Below are positions 13,301 to 23,800 of a stretch of 64,000 nt of DNA, piece by piece; the first letter of the stretch is position 1; each line of letters starts with the position of its first letter. The position numbers and the translations under genes are program-made. The notes under the pieces are model-generated. The model did not search any database and was not told the origin of the DNA. It worked only from the letters and a program-made list of their open reading frames with translations. Origin of the DNA: Cheilinus undulatus (taxonomy: Eukaryota > Chordata > Actinopteri > Labriformes > Labridae). The DNA lies in contig NC_054884.1 in assembly GCF_018320785.1 (NCBI RefSeq), positions 19,841,667-19,905,666 of the forward strand, given 5' to 3'.

Positions 13301-13819
13301 CAGCCTGCGTACGTGGGCCGCACCTTAAACCACTAAGGCCACAACATCTTGCATTTCTAGTGTGATAGAATTTTTAAAAAATCATAAATTGATTTCAGCC
13401 TCAGTAAAACTATAAAAACCATGATAAAACCATGTGGTGATCCCAGTATTCTTATAGTATTCTGTCATTCCATCCTTATTTGGTAGCCTTTTCACAGGAA
13501 GTATATTATTAACTTTTTGTAAGTGAATTGCCAGCCCAGCTGTAGATTTCCTTTTTTTCATTTTGAAATTCTTTCTCTTTGTTTTCAGACTAAACTGGCC
13601 CTGCAGAAGCAGCTATCCAAGGCCCTGCCGGCAGGGTTCCTGACCAACCCCCTCAACCCAGCAGCCTTGTGCACCATGGCATCTGGACCACTGGCACTGC
13701 GGCTGCCACCCGGCCCTACAGCCATCATCCAGGGTCCCCTTATCAGCCCCACGCTCTTCAGGCCTGCACCAGGACCATTAAGGGCTACACATGCACCCAT
13801 TATCTTCTCTCCTTACTAG
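7357..13819 (+). CDS. znf385c: ZNF385-family zinc-finger protein, probably ZNF385C (3' part, five exons)
   Basis: Coding exons are 7357–7519, 11705–12067, 12186–12388, 12567–12665 and 13589–13819 (stop TAG). They join in frame with GT–AG borders and give the last 352 residues. The first exon carries the His half of a finger (AEAHYKGHKHARKLKALE). Its Cys half must be on an unseen upstream exon. Then come a Ser/Pro-rich linker with an acidic EEEEVKVEEVK run, a second finger (CPTCKVTVNSSSQLEAHCSG, with HK split over the next exon), a third (CEMCQVSVNSETQLKQ, finished on the next exon as HMNSRRHKERLAGKP), and a Pro/Leu-rich tail ending APIIFSPY. Paired U1-like/JAZ fingers with this spacing and a tail of this type are diagnostic of the ZNF385 family, which binds structured RNA or DNA in the nucleus. 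The choice of paralogue C rests on its position next to dnajc7 and acly. A and B are less likely. Confidence 0.85.
8259..9012 (+). mobile_element. Truncated Tc1/mariner-like element in a znf385c intron
   Basis: It starts after a TA with CAACCCCAATTC, the terminus of a very common teleost Tc1/mariner family. It continues into the start of the transposase gene: TCAGAAGTAAGGATGGGCAG, then CACCATATACAGTACATAAT and AGATTCAGAGAATCTGGAG mark the helix-turn-helix region, and GTGGTCAGATGAATAAAGTTTGAA marks the region of the second catalytic Asp. Stops and indels break the frame throughout. Similarity ends near 9012, so the 3' half, including the last catalytic residue and the right terminus, is gone. 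Confidence 0.75.
9630..9668 (-). repeat. SINE/LINE 3'-tail fragment
   Basis: CAGTTCAACTTTATTTATAA followed by AGCGCT is the reverse complement of the common teleost retroposon tail 'agcgctttataaataaagttgaactg'. About 200 bp of very AT-rich DNA follow. Confidence 0.45.
10801..10945 (-). mobile_element. tRNA-derived SINE copy, decayed
   Basis: Read on the minus strand it has a B-box-like CTGGTTCAAGTCTGG, then a GC-rich body and a tail ending in AATAAAGGAATAAAAAGCC. It aligns by eye with the better copies at 13188 and 56062. The A box has decayed. Confidence 0.5.
13188..13345 (-). mobile_element. tRNA-derived SINE copy
   Basis: On the minus strand it reads GTGGCCTTAGTGGTTTAAGG (A box), then AAGTTCAAGTCCAGCC (B box), a body with TATCCACTGCCCTCCTC and a tail of TATCAATAAGGCATAAAAAA. 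It lies in the last intron of the znf385-like gene, opposite to transcription. Confidence 0.7.
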
Positions 13820-14143
13820 CAATGAACAAAGCTAGGTCTGACAGATGAGTGTATCTCAGCCAGAGGACAAAGCATCTTGAGGACACAATGCTGTGACTGC
13901 GAAAACAGAATATCAGCAAGTCAACTTTGGCAGGTTTCAGTCATAAGAACAGTATGCACTAATCCACAGCGTGGGTTGAGAATTCTGCGCTGACTGATCA
14001 GTTGCCCCACCCTTGGAAAGGAAGAAGGGTCACTCAGCTGTTTACCCTCAACAACAAACTGAGGAGTGCATGTTCCCGGGGTCTGGACCACTCTGGAAGC
14101 CATAATGATGAGCATCTCTTGGATTTATTTATAAGATAATAAA
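13820..14143 (+). other. znf385c: Probable 3' UTR of znf385c with poly(A) signal
   Basis: The stretch follows the stop codon and contains an AATAAA hexamer at 14138–14143. I chose it as the first canonical signal after the stop, but the true cleavage site cannot be seen from sequence alone. It also holds a palindrome-poor stretch with no reading frame of note. Confidence 0.4.
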
Positions 14144-15069
14144 AGACTAATACAGCAAATTATTTAAATGGTAGTAAGTGTTTATTGCTTAAAACTTTTA
14201 CTTTGAAAGTGTCTGGTTGTTTTCTGAGAGAACACGGACAGTTTTTCATGTCTGCTTAAAAATACTTCAGCCAAATCTAAATCATGAAGATACAGATGAT
14301 GTGAACCCCTCGTTAAAACACCAACAAATTTTACAACACAAGTAGATCCATAACTTTGTGGTAATGGAGACATTACAAATTAACATATCTACAGCCGCTG
14401 CTGGTTTGGATGCTTTATTATATTATTTATTAATGAATGATGAATGATGAATGAATTAGTTCATGGTATTTCTGTGACTTTCTCCTTGTGTGAAGAGGCG
14501 ACAATCAACCATCATCCACTACAAATACTCTATATGTGAACATAAGAGATTACATGCTTATTATGAGAGCCTGTTATTTAAACCATAAGATTCAGAGCTC
14601 CTGTGTCTTTGCTATGATCAGTTAAATGAAGATTATATGGTGATGGCTAGAAAAATAAAAATATGTTAACAGCTTGATGCTGTTTTTGTGCAATATGAAG
14701 ACAGGTTTTTGTGTGATTTTCCCAAATTCAAAATAATTAGTCACTATTATATTTCACAGAGTTGAATGAAAACGTCATTACCCCACCCCCCCCTTTCACC
14801 TGATTGTTCTACATCATTACAAGCAATATATATTAAGTATTAACTGGAAAAATTAATGACTATTGTAACTGTGCATCGATTGCAATAATGTAAAATATTA
14901 AGTGTTGAAAATGTAAATACTGTATTCTACATGGTCTTATAAAAAGTACTGTTTTTTTACACTGGGGTTGTTTCTTTACACATTTTTACATCTTTAAAGT
15001 TGGCATAGGCTTACCTCAATATTCCTGTTGACTGATGCGTTCTCACAGTACTTGTGCTGTATATATGTA

Positions 15070-15608
15070 CAGTAATGTGCAGAAGTTTTAGGCATGTAGA
15101 GCACTAACGGTTCTTCACAGGTCCTGATGTCCCACAAGACCGGGCTGAAGAGAGGAGGGAGGGTGACCAGAGTCAGTGTCGACACATTTGGCATGTACGT
15201 GTGTCGCTCAGCAGCCAAGGTCGAGCTTAACAGCATTTTTTGTCCAGGCCTTTGCACCCCTGGTAATACGCCCAGTAACCACAAACAGTTTTCAGGTGCT
15301 TAGAACATACACACGACAACCAGGGGGTTGTGGCAACCCTCCTACCAGCCCTAACAGTACCCTAGGCTATGTTTTAAGCACCACATCTACCCATATTTCT
15401 GCCCTAAAGCTGCGGTTTTTGTTTTGTTTTCATCAGATTATTTTCCCATGCCCTTGGTAATGTACAAAGACATCCAGAGCAAGACCTGGGTTGTGTCAAT
15501 CCTCCTTCCTGCCTGATGGGGCCCTCAGGTGGGCATACTCGCCATTACACGCCTTACTTCGGCCTCAAATTTCAGCCCAAACATGCCTAAAACTTATGCA
15601 CAGTACTG
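15070..15608. mobile_element. TA-flanked MITE of Tc1/mariner type
   Basis: The left end is CAGTAATGTGCAGAAGTTTT followed by AGGCATG. The right end read in reverse is CAGTACTGTGCATAAGTTTT followed by AGGCATG. The two ends are therefore near-perfect inverted repeats of about 27 bp. TA flanks both sides, as in Tc1/mariner target duplications. The 539-bp body has no transposase frame. Confidence 0.75.
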
Positions 15609-15754
15609 TATATATGTATATTATGAGGCTTAGAAGTCCGAGGATCATCAGTCCAAAACCCAAGGTAGTTTGATTCTATAAGAAAACCTATTTTAACTCA
15701 TGCAGAGAGTCCTGTGCAACACCACAAGCTTCCTGTAAGTGAGCCTGATGCTGT

Positions 15755-15885
15755 GTAGGAGCAGAACAATAAATGACAGTCATCAGCATATAACTGAAAA
15801 TTTTCATTTGGTACAGTTTAATTTATAGCGTTGGTGTCAAGTGTAAATAATAGGGCCCCAAGAGCCAAGCCCTGGGGCATGCCAT
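15755..15885 (-). pseudogene. Relic of a non-LTR retrotransposon reverse transcriptase
   Basis: On the minus strand, in one frame, it reads GMPQGLALGALLFTL (codons descending from 15883) and 31 codons later YADDCHLL (YADD at 15790–15779). These are the two hallmark reverse-transcriptase motifs (GxPQGxxLGP and the F/YxDD catalytic box). A stop codon lies between them and the spacing is shorter than usual, so this is a dead fragment of an L2/CR1-like or Rex-like LINE. Confidence 0.7.
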
Positions 15886-16004
15886 TTTTTACTTAAAGAT
15901 ATTCAACTAGATGTTAAGAAAGAGCAAACTTTAGCTAGTGGACCTCTGCATTTATTAAACCCCATAACTCATGCTGTTTATTTGGATTCTGCACTCAAAA
16001 CAGA

Positions 16005-16080
16005 GACATAGACCCTTGTAAAAGAGATCTTGATCTCAACAGGTTTTGTCTGGTTGAATAAAGGTTAAATAAATTTAAAA
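16005..16080 (+). repeat. LINE 3' tail
   Basis: GAGATCTTGATCTCAACAGG followed by TGGTTGAATAAAGGTTAAAT and an A-rich end is the widespread teleost LINE 3' terminus ('gatctcaatgggacttacctggttaaataaaggttaaataa'). It points the opposite way to the reverse-transcriptase relic just upstream, so the two are separate insertions or rearranged. Confidence 0.6.
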
Positions 16081-17148
16081 AATAGAAGCATATGCTGACT
16101 ATTGACTTAGCTTGATAGAGAAGTACTTCATCTAGAGAAGAAGGTAAACATAAACTGTTGTTTATGGAAGCCATTTATGGGTCAGGGCCAAGAGTGGGCC
16201 ACAAAGCTATTTATTGGGTCTTAGCAAGCAAGTTTGATTTTTTTCAATGCCTTAGCGTGCCTGGGAAAAAATTAGGTAGCCTTACATTCATGTTTTATTT
16301 TACTCTGTTGTGCATGATAACAACTAAATTCTAGTTGTTTTCTTGAAGTCTTGACTTGAATTGTTCCTGTTTTCTGGAAAACAATTTTGGTGTACTGATT
16401 TTGAGATGTGAATTTCTCGAGATCTCAAGAAAACAAAATTTTGATGTTATTATGGGAAAATAGAGCAAAATAAAATATGCACGCATGCCTTCCAATTGAT
16501 TCTGCAATGATGCGATTTTAAAGTGTGTTTGTTCTGTCCTGCGCCTTCATTTAGATAAGTCTTTGGTCCACACTGCAACATTTTTATTTGAAAATTTAAG
16601 TTCTTGAACTTTTATAGTAATCTAGGTTGTGATTTCTGAAGGTTTAGCTCATTTATTCTTTCGCTAATGAATATTAGGTCATTTTCTCAAGATCTTGTGT
16701 TATCTCATTTGTTGTTGATAACAGTGCTTGTCTGCCTGTTATAAAAAAGAGTTAAATTCAGTTTTCTTAAGATCTTGAGACATTCACTCATTACCAAGGG
16801 AACGCCAGCATTGTTATCCTAAGAAAACAACATGAATAAATTGAAATCTCACAAGAAAAAAACTGAAATGTACTTGGTTTATGGGAGAAAGGAGTAAAAT
16901 AAAATGGATGAATGGATGTCCGCCAAGCATGTAGGTCAATTATTTAAAACTGAGCTTTTTCAGACATATTTGGACCACATTTAAAAAAACTGATCCCTCT
17001 TTGTTGTGAGTGGGCAAGTCTTTTTATATATATTAATATCTATGCCATCCTTCCAACATAATTCTATTTACTGATCAACATCATATGCATTAAGACCCTG
17101 CAGTCTGCCATACCCCAGCCATAGGGATGTGTTGTCTATGATCCTCCA

Positions 17149-17162
17149 GTGCCCTCTAGTGG
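17149..17162 (-). promoter_or_regulatory. Perfect CTCF core motif
   Basis: The minus strand reads CCACTAGAGGGCAC, matching all 14 positions of the vertebrate consensus CCASYAGRKGGCRS. It lies 0.7 kb upstream of the dnajc7 start. Occupancy is not proven by sequence. Confidence 0.55.
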
Positions 17163-17856
17163 TATTATGCACAGAAGGGCTGCTGGATATGATAATCTTG
17201 TAGGTCAGATAAATAGATGTCAGCACATTTTCCCCCAAATATAAATCAGACAGGCAAAACATTGTACATACGAACTGTCGTCATGATTTTTTTATTAAAG
17301 TTGTAGGCCTAGTAAAAAAAAATTGTAATGCCATCCAAATCTCTTTCTTATTGGTGGATTACAGAAAGAGATTAACTGTAAATAAGACAGACTTAATTTG
17401 TTTTCTTTCATTTTTTTTTTTCTTGAAAGAGGGTCATGGGTTTTCATCTGCTGGTATGGACATCATTTGACTAAACTACCGGCCACAACATGTCGAACTG
17501 TTTATTTCTGGATGCTTTAACATGCAAAAATCTGGTAGCAGCAGTGATCCGACCACCACGAAGGCATACGAGCATGTGGAGCTGCACACTGTCAGGTGAG
17601 CTACCATGTTTTCTACAAATGTATGGATGTCGGGTCATGGAATGATAAATAACAGTACTGCTGACGATAAAAGGCGTTTTATAGCAGATTTTGTGCATAT
17701 TTATTTAAACGTATGTATGTGCATGTAATACCAATATTAAGATATAGAATATAACATGCCTTTCATTTTGAAAGGAAAAAAATATTTTTGTGCTAAGTCC
17801 GGCGTTGTCCCAGTTTTTCATGACCTCAAAAAAGGGGAAAAAAAGGGCTTTAGTTA

Positions 17857-17871
17857 CCGGATGTGACGTCA
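17857..17871 (+). promoter_or_regulatory. dnajc7: Fused ETS–CRE motif in the dnajc7 core promoter
   Basis: CCGGATGTGACGTCA combines an ETS-type core with a full cAMP-response element (TGACGTCA, 17864–17871), 26 bp upstream of the start codon. Composite CCGGAAGTGACGTCA elements of this kind are known in housekeeping promoters, where ETS and CREB/ATF factors bind together. Here the ETS half has GGAT in place of GGAA. The transcription start must be very close by or upstream, so the 5' UTR is probably short. Confidence 0.55.
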
Positions 17872-17897
17872 GCTCATGTTCGTCCTTTCCAGAAAAA

Positions 17898-20800
17898 ATG
17901 GCAGCTGTTGACATCGACGTGCCGGTGGACACAGAACCTCAAATCCGCACCCCGGAGGACCTTGAACGGTAAAGTTATAAATAATGTCTGTCTCTTGTAC
18001 TGCTAATTTTTTATAAAATCAACATTAAGTTACTGGACAGAATTATTCCGCGGTTTTCTGAATAGACTCCGAAACAGCGAAGCTATCAGCACGATGACAA
18101 GCTAACTAGGCTAGCTTGTTTTGGAGCTGTTATAAATTCTACATTTCATTTTTTTTAGTTTGTATTATTGTCATGCGCGGTGGTTATTGTGGATTAAATA
18201 CCTGTAAATGGACAACCAATTCTTCATCTGTTAAAGTTTTTACTTTTCGTTACCCAGCATAGGTTACGTTTCACAAGAAAAGACACCATTGTATAAGCGG
18301 GTCTTAACGCGCTTCTACATCAATCCAAAATGTAGTGACTCTCGAGGCGCGCTGACTAAAAATGACATATTTTTTTATGGAAAAACATCGAAAGAATAAG
18401 AATTTAAATGTTCGGAAACCAGCCTTTTTCATTAGTTAGCAGTTGTTCGTTTCCTTCGAGAAACTTCCGTGGGAGGCAGCCAGATAGCATTAGCTAAACT
18501 TGCTGCTCATACCACCAGATAAAGTTACTCGGATTATATAACTATAAAAATGTACAGGGACATCTTGGTTTTCCTTCTCACATAACCAAATTACCTTGCT
18601 AATATTGTATTGGGTGTCATATTCATTGACACCAATAAAATGTACCTCTCAGGTTGGATTGCCCTCATTAACATGACACTTTAAATACTATTGGTGTATT
18701 TTCATACACGTGACCCATGTTACCTTAGTTGGTATCAGTTTGTTGTAAGTGTTGTTCACTCACATGATTTTAATTTAAAACGTGCCACGTGCCTGGAAGT
18801 TATAGTAGACATAATAGCACCTTCCGGTGTTACGGTTAATCGAGTGACCGTGTTAATTGACGACTTTTAGTTGAATGTTGGTTGTCGTAGTAACGGTAGC
18901 TGTGGAAAACTTAACGGGTCCTCGCGAATAACTCTGTGAGTCTTTTTTCCTCCAGAGAGATTTATTAGGAATCTATTTTTGCATGGTCAGAAGAATAGCA
19001 AGAGGCATTAACGATGGCAGTCTTTGTTTTCAACATATATTGAAATAGGAATCACGACTGCGTTAGAACGAAAAGTCGCCAGTTGACACGGTAGCACATC
19101 AAAGCGAAACACCGGATTCAGAATATGCCACATGGTAGTTAATAATAGTTTATACCATTAAACACCAGCTTAAATGAAACTTAATAAGATATGCTGGGTT
19201 TAAAACAGTAATCTTTGATGTTGAATACAGCTGCGTCATAACAAGCAGGGTAATGATTTAAGCTAGTTAGCTCTCTAAGCCTACAATAAACAGCAGCAGT
19301 AACAGTTAATAACTTTTAAGCTAACAGGCACTTAAATGAAACTGGCATGACATTTTGGGATGTCTGAAACTGCTGGCACCCTCTTCTGAAGCAGGACTGA
19401 CTTTTTCTTTTAAAGGAAACATTTCATCATTTTTGCATGCAGGGTGGCACTAAAACCCGTCTGGGCGGTTGTGTTAATAGCCTGCTAGGACATGTTAAAC
19501 ATTAATAAGGCAATCAAAAGCAAGTATTTCATACTGATGGATTACATTTAACATGATGCCGTTAAGATTAAGGGTCTGTTTATTTTGCAGCATTTTTAAA
19601 ATGCTTTAGCCCAGAGAGGGCAGCCTTTGTAGAGCTCCTTTCCTTTTTCAATTGCCTGTTAACACTTGGTGCTTTTGACAAGACTGCAGCAGGTGAATAT
19701 CACTGCTATGTTTAGTTCTGGACTGAGTGTACCCTGCACTGCTGTCCCACTTCCAGGTGTAACACACCATGGACAAGTATTCACACATGCTGCCCCATTT
19801 AAAGGAAATTCTCTAATGGGTACACCAAAACACTTAATATCAGTTTGTTTTTTCCTCAGTGACGGCAAGTAAAAAATCAACACAAGAATATTTGCCCTGG
19901 AGACAATCTTGCTTCAGATATCCGTGTAACATGTTAACTTTATGCCTGGACTGTCTGTTATCTTTACAAACTTCTTGATCCACCCTGACGTTGGTGTCTT
20001 TCTCTCTATCTCTCCTCCATCCAGGCAAGCTGAAGGCTACAAAGAGCAAGGAAATGCTTTCTACAGTCAGAAAGAATACTCCCAGGCCTTCAACTACTAC
20101 ACTAAGGCCATTGGTGAGCCATTGTTTGCCACTTGGGTGGTTCTGCACAGGAACCGTTGACCAATCTTTGCTGATGTCCTTCTGTTGAGAAATGCTTATG
20201 ATCTCCTTGTAGTACTTTTTTGATATTAGTCAAAAAAACATACATCAATAAATATCTGAATATCACAGAGTAGTGGGCAACCTAGATACTTGGGGGGTAT
20301 GGTGTTCAACTGTAAATTCAACAATTTTTATAGTTTTTCTGACCTTTTTGTACCAAACAACGAATAAATTAATTGTAATTGCATGGATGACTCTGTTTCT
20401 GATCCCAGGCTCCAGATATTCCTCCTGATATCCCTGGTATAAGTGTCTACATTTCACTTTATGTATGTGACATACAAATTTCTCTATCTGTAGATGCTTG
20501 CCCCAAAAATGCCAGTTATTACGGGAACAGGGCAGCCACCCTCATGATGCTCTGTCGCTTCAGAGAGGCCCTAGAAGACTCCCAGCAGGCTGTGCGGCTT
20601 GACGACTGTTTTATGAAGGTAAGTTTGAGTAGCATTTTGAAGAGCATGTTCACTCTTGGGTTTTATGACCACTTGTTGTTTCAAAACTGCTTTTAAACTT
20701 TCAGGATGAAGAATAAAATGATAAAATAGAACTTTATTAATCCCAAAAGACACTCTTGAGTTTCTAACTCTTCTGTTCTTTTTGACACCTGTTCTCTTCT

Positions 20801-23800
20801 TGCAGGGTCATCTACGTGAAGGAAAATGCCACTTGTCCTTGGGCAACGCCATGGCAGCCAGCCGCTGCTTTCAGAAGGTTTTGGAGCTTGAACCCGCTAA
20901 CAGAGAAGCCCAACAGGAGGTGAGGACACAAGAATATTCTGTCATATTATGTCTTCTACGGTAAATGGACTTCTTTACTAAGCACAGTGTTGGACAGCTT
21001 AAACTTGACCCTAATGTTGATTTAAAAAGGTGCTGATTACTTATTTTATATTTCAGACTAAGAATGCAACAACTCTACTGGAGTTTGAACGCATGGCAGA
21101 GTTCGGCTTCGAAAAAAGAGATTTCAGGAAGGTACTCGATACACTGTGTTTCTGTTTTCAGTCAAGTATAACATATTATCATATAACATAACATTGCTCT
21201 TGTAACATAAACTAATAATGAATTTCTTAGGCATGTACACTGGGAACAAAGGCAATGAAATCCCTTGTATGTTCACACATATTCTTCCACTGAAGGTCAA
21301 AGAAACACCATAGTCAATTCCAACAGACTTTTGAACACAAATATGCTGAGAATTAATTTGATAGAGCTTCCTAGTTGTCTTTAAGGGGCATTTTCACACA
21401 AATCAAGCAGCAATTTGTTATACTGTTGCATTTCAACTTTTGTCCATGTTCACATGGGGGGGATTTACAAGCCAATCAAAGTCTGTAATGAGCGAGAAAA
21501 ATGCTCTCTGATTGGTCAGTTTCTTGCAGTTGATGAATACACTTATGCTGGCATACAGCTTTAACACTTTGGCCTAGGATAAATACCTTTAAAATAAATA
21601 TTTCAGAGTCACAAATAAATCTTGCTTAAGATTTAATGGGAAAAAAACCCCACCAGGAGCGAACTTTATTTCATACTTCATATAAAAATAATCTTAACGT
21701 GATAATGTTACCAAGTTACATAGTTTGCACTTTTTAAACAGCAGCAGAAGGTGATATTTAGCAATAAATCCCAAAAACAACACAGCAGTTCACAAGAGGG
21801 ATGGACTCAACATGCTCATCAGCACCATATGTGTCTGTCTGCCAGAGTGTGTGCAACAGTGAGCGTAGGGGACATGAGTGTTTTTTAATGAATTGATCAC
21901 TCTTTGCGTTATTTTTCCGATAATACATCAATTAATCGAGTGCTCATAGTCTTCCTTGGAGTGATGTCTCAACAGACAACTGACCCTCTGGAAAAGTCAG
22001 AGCTATGTCGGTATGAGCACATCAGCCGCACAGACAGTCTGTTTGCGTCTGTCATAGTGTGTGCCAGAGCGAGAAGAGTGTCTGTTCATTAGTTGATCTT
22101 GGACTGCATTATTCATCCAAGAGTAAACTAATAGATATAAATGCTGGCTAAGTTTATGTGTTGGAAACAATTAAGTCCATTACCTTTGTAAGTTCTCTCT
22201 AAGAGATAGAAGCATGATGAGAGGAGGACAAAACAGTGTGCGCTATTGTTTCTAAAGCTTTTTCAGGTCTGTTTTTTAACATATGTTCCTCTGGCTACGG
22301 TAGCTGATTTAATCCAAAAAAGGTCAATGTTTCTTGAGTTAGGTCAGTTGATGTTCTCACCACAAATGAACCGCACCAGAGTGTGAATGGAAGTGGACTG
22401 AGATCCACCTTTTCAAGCGGTGTGTACTAGAGTTCAGTGGTCAGCTTTCACACCAGCGCAAATGAAACAAACTAACGCTGCAAATAAACTCAAATTTGTT
22501 TGAACTCAGCCAAACAGGTTAGGTGAGGAGGCATTCTTAGATGGGATTAAACAGTTTTTTAATTCTTACTTTTCGTGTTTCCAAGGCCACATCTTTTGGG
22601 GGATGCAGCATTTTTGTAACTTTTAAAAACAAGTATGCATCTCATCTTGGTTCAGGTGGTGTTCTGTATGGATCGAGCTTTAGCGGTTGCTTCTGCCTGC
22701 CATCGCTTCAAAATCCGCAAAGCTGAGTGTCTGGCTCTGCTGGGACGATATCCAGAGGCCCAGTCTGTTGCCAGGTAGGAACAATTCCCGTAAGGTTGTG
22801 TATTTTTCTAATTTATGCAATTTCTTCAAGTCTGTCATCATTTTATGCCTTTCCTCTTGTTGTTTTTTACTTCAGCAGTGTTTATGACTTCTTTGATGTT
22901 ATTGTGCAGCACTTTGGTAGACTTGAATGTTTTTAAAATGTGCTATATAAATAAAGTGGATTGGATTGGATTTTATATCATTTAAGTGTCCAATATTTTG
23001 AATGTCATTGTAAGGTCATATCAGTCTTAGTTCAAAGACGTGTGGATTTGATTTTTATGCTCAGTAGTTGCTCAAAGTTATTCTACTTTTCAGTGATATC
23101 CTGCGACTAGATTCCACGAATGCAGATGCGCTTTATGTCCGAGGTTTGTGTCTCTACTATGAGGACTGCATCGATAAAGCCGTGCAGTTCTTTGTCCAGG
23201 CTCTGCGCATGGCACCAGACCATGAAAAGGCCCGGCTAGCCTGCAGGGTAACATTATTTTTCTCCTTTTTGAAGTCTCTTTTTACACATGATCGTATACA
23301 AGGATGTAAAACAACCCAGACTGCATGGTAAATTCTGCTAGTGCTTGAAATCATCCTACACAATGAATGCTAGGTTTTATCATCACTTTAAGCATTTTGT
23401 ACTATTGTCTTTATCAAGTAGGTCCCTGTTTTATATGAAATAAGGCACACTCACCCATGTAGGTGGCATACAAGCGACTGCCTGCTCACACAAATCTGCT
23501 GTTTGACAGTTGGGGCATTGAAGTGCAACAATAGCTTGTAAAACCTTTCTCTCTTCCTAAATCAGAATGCCAAAGCCTTGAAAGCCAAGAAAGAGGAAGG
23601 CAACCAGGCGTTCAAGAACAGCAACTATGAAGCTGCCTACCAGCTGTACACAGAGGCCCTGACGATAGACCCCAACAACATCAAGACCAATGCCAAGCTC
23701 TATTGTAACCGAGCCACAGCAGGTGCAAAGGTAAAATCACAAAAACAGACTCATACCTTGGCTCTACCTGCTCAGAATCAACCCTGTACAGTGCTCAGGA

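Larger units (their letters stand above)
14144..17855. other. Intergenic spacer between znf385c and dnajc7
   Basis: There is no gene in these 3.7 kb. The contents are a short TGAATGA-type run (about 14431–14457), a TA-flanked short element (15070–15608), a reverse-transcriptase relic (15755–15885), a LINE tail (16005–16080) and one CTCF-type motif (17149–17162). The human neighbour NKIRAS2 is not here: I see no Ras-like motifs in any frame. Confidence 0.6.

Noticed and set aside
21220-22650. Long dnajc7 intron with several weak repeated motifs around AAATTTGTTTGAACTCAGCC
   Set aside because: It may be an old repeat, but I could not define ends or inverted repeats well enough to call it.
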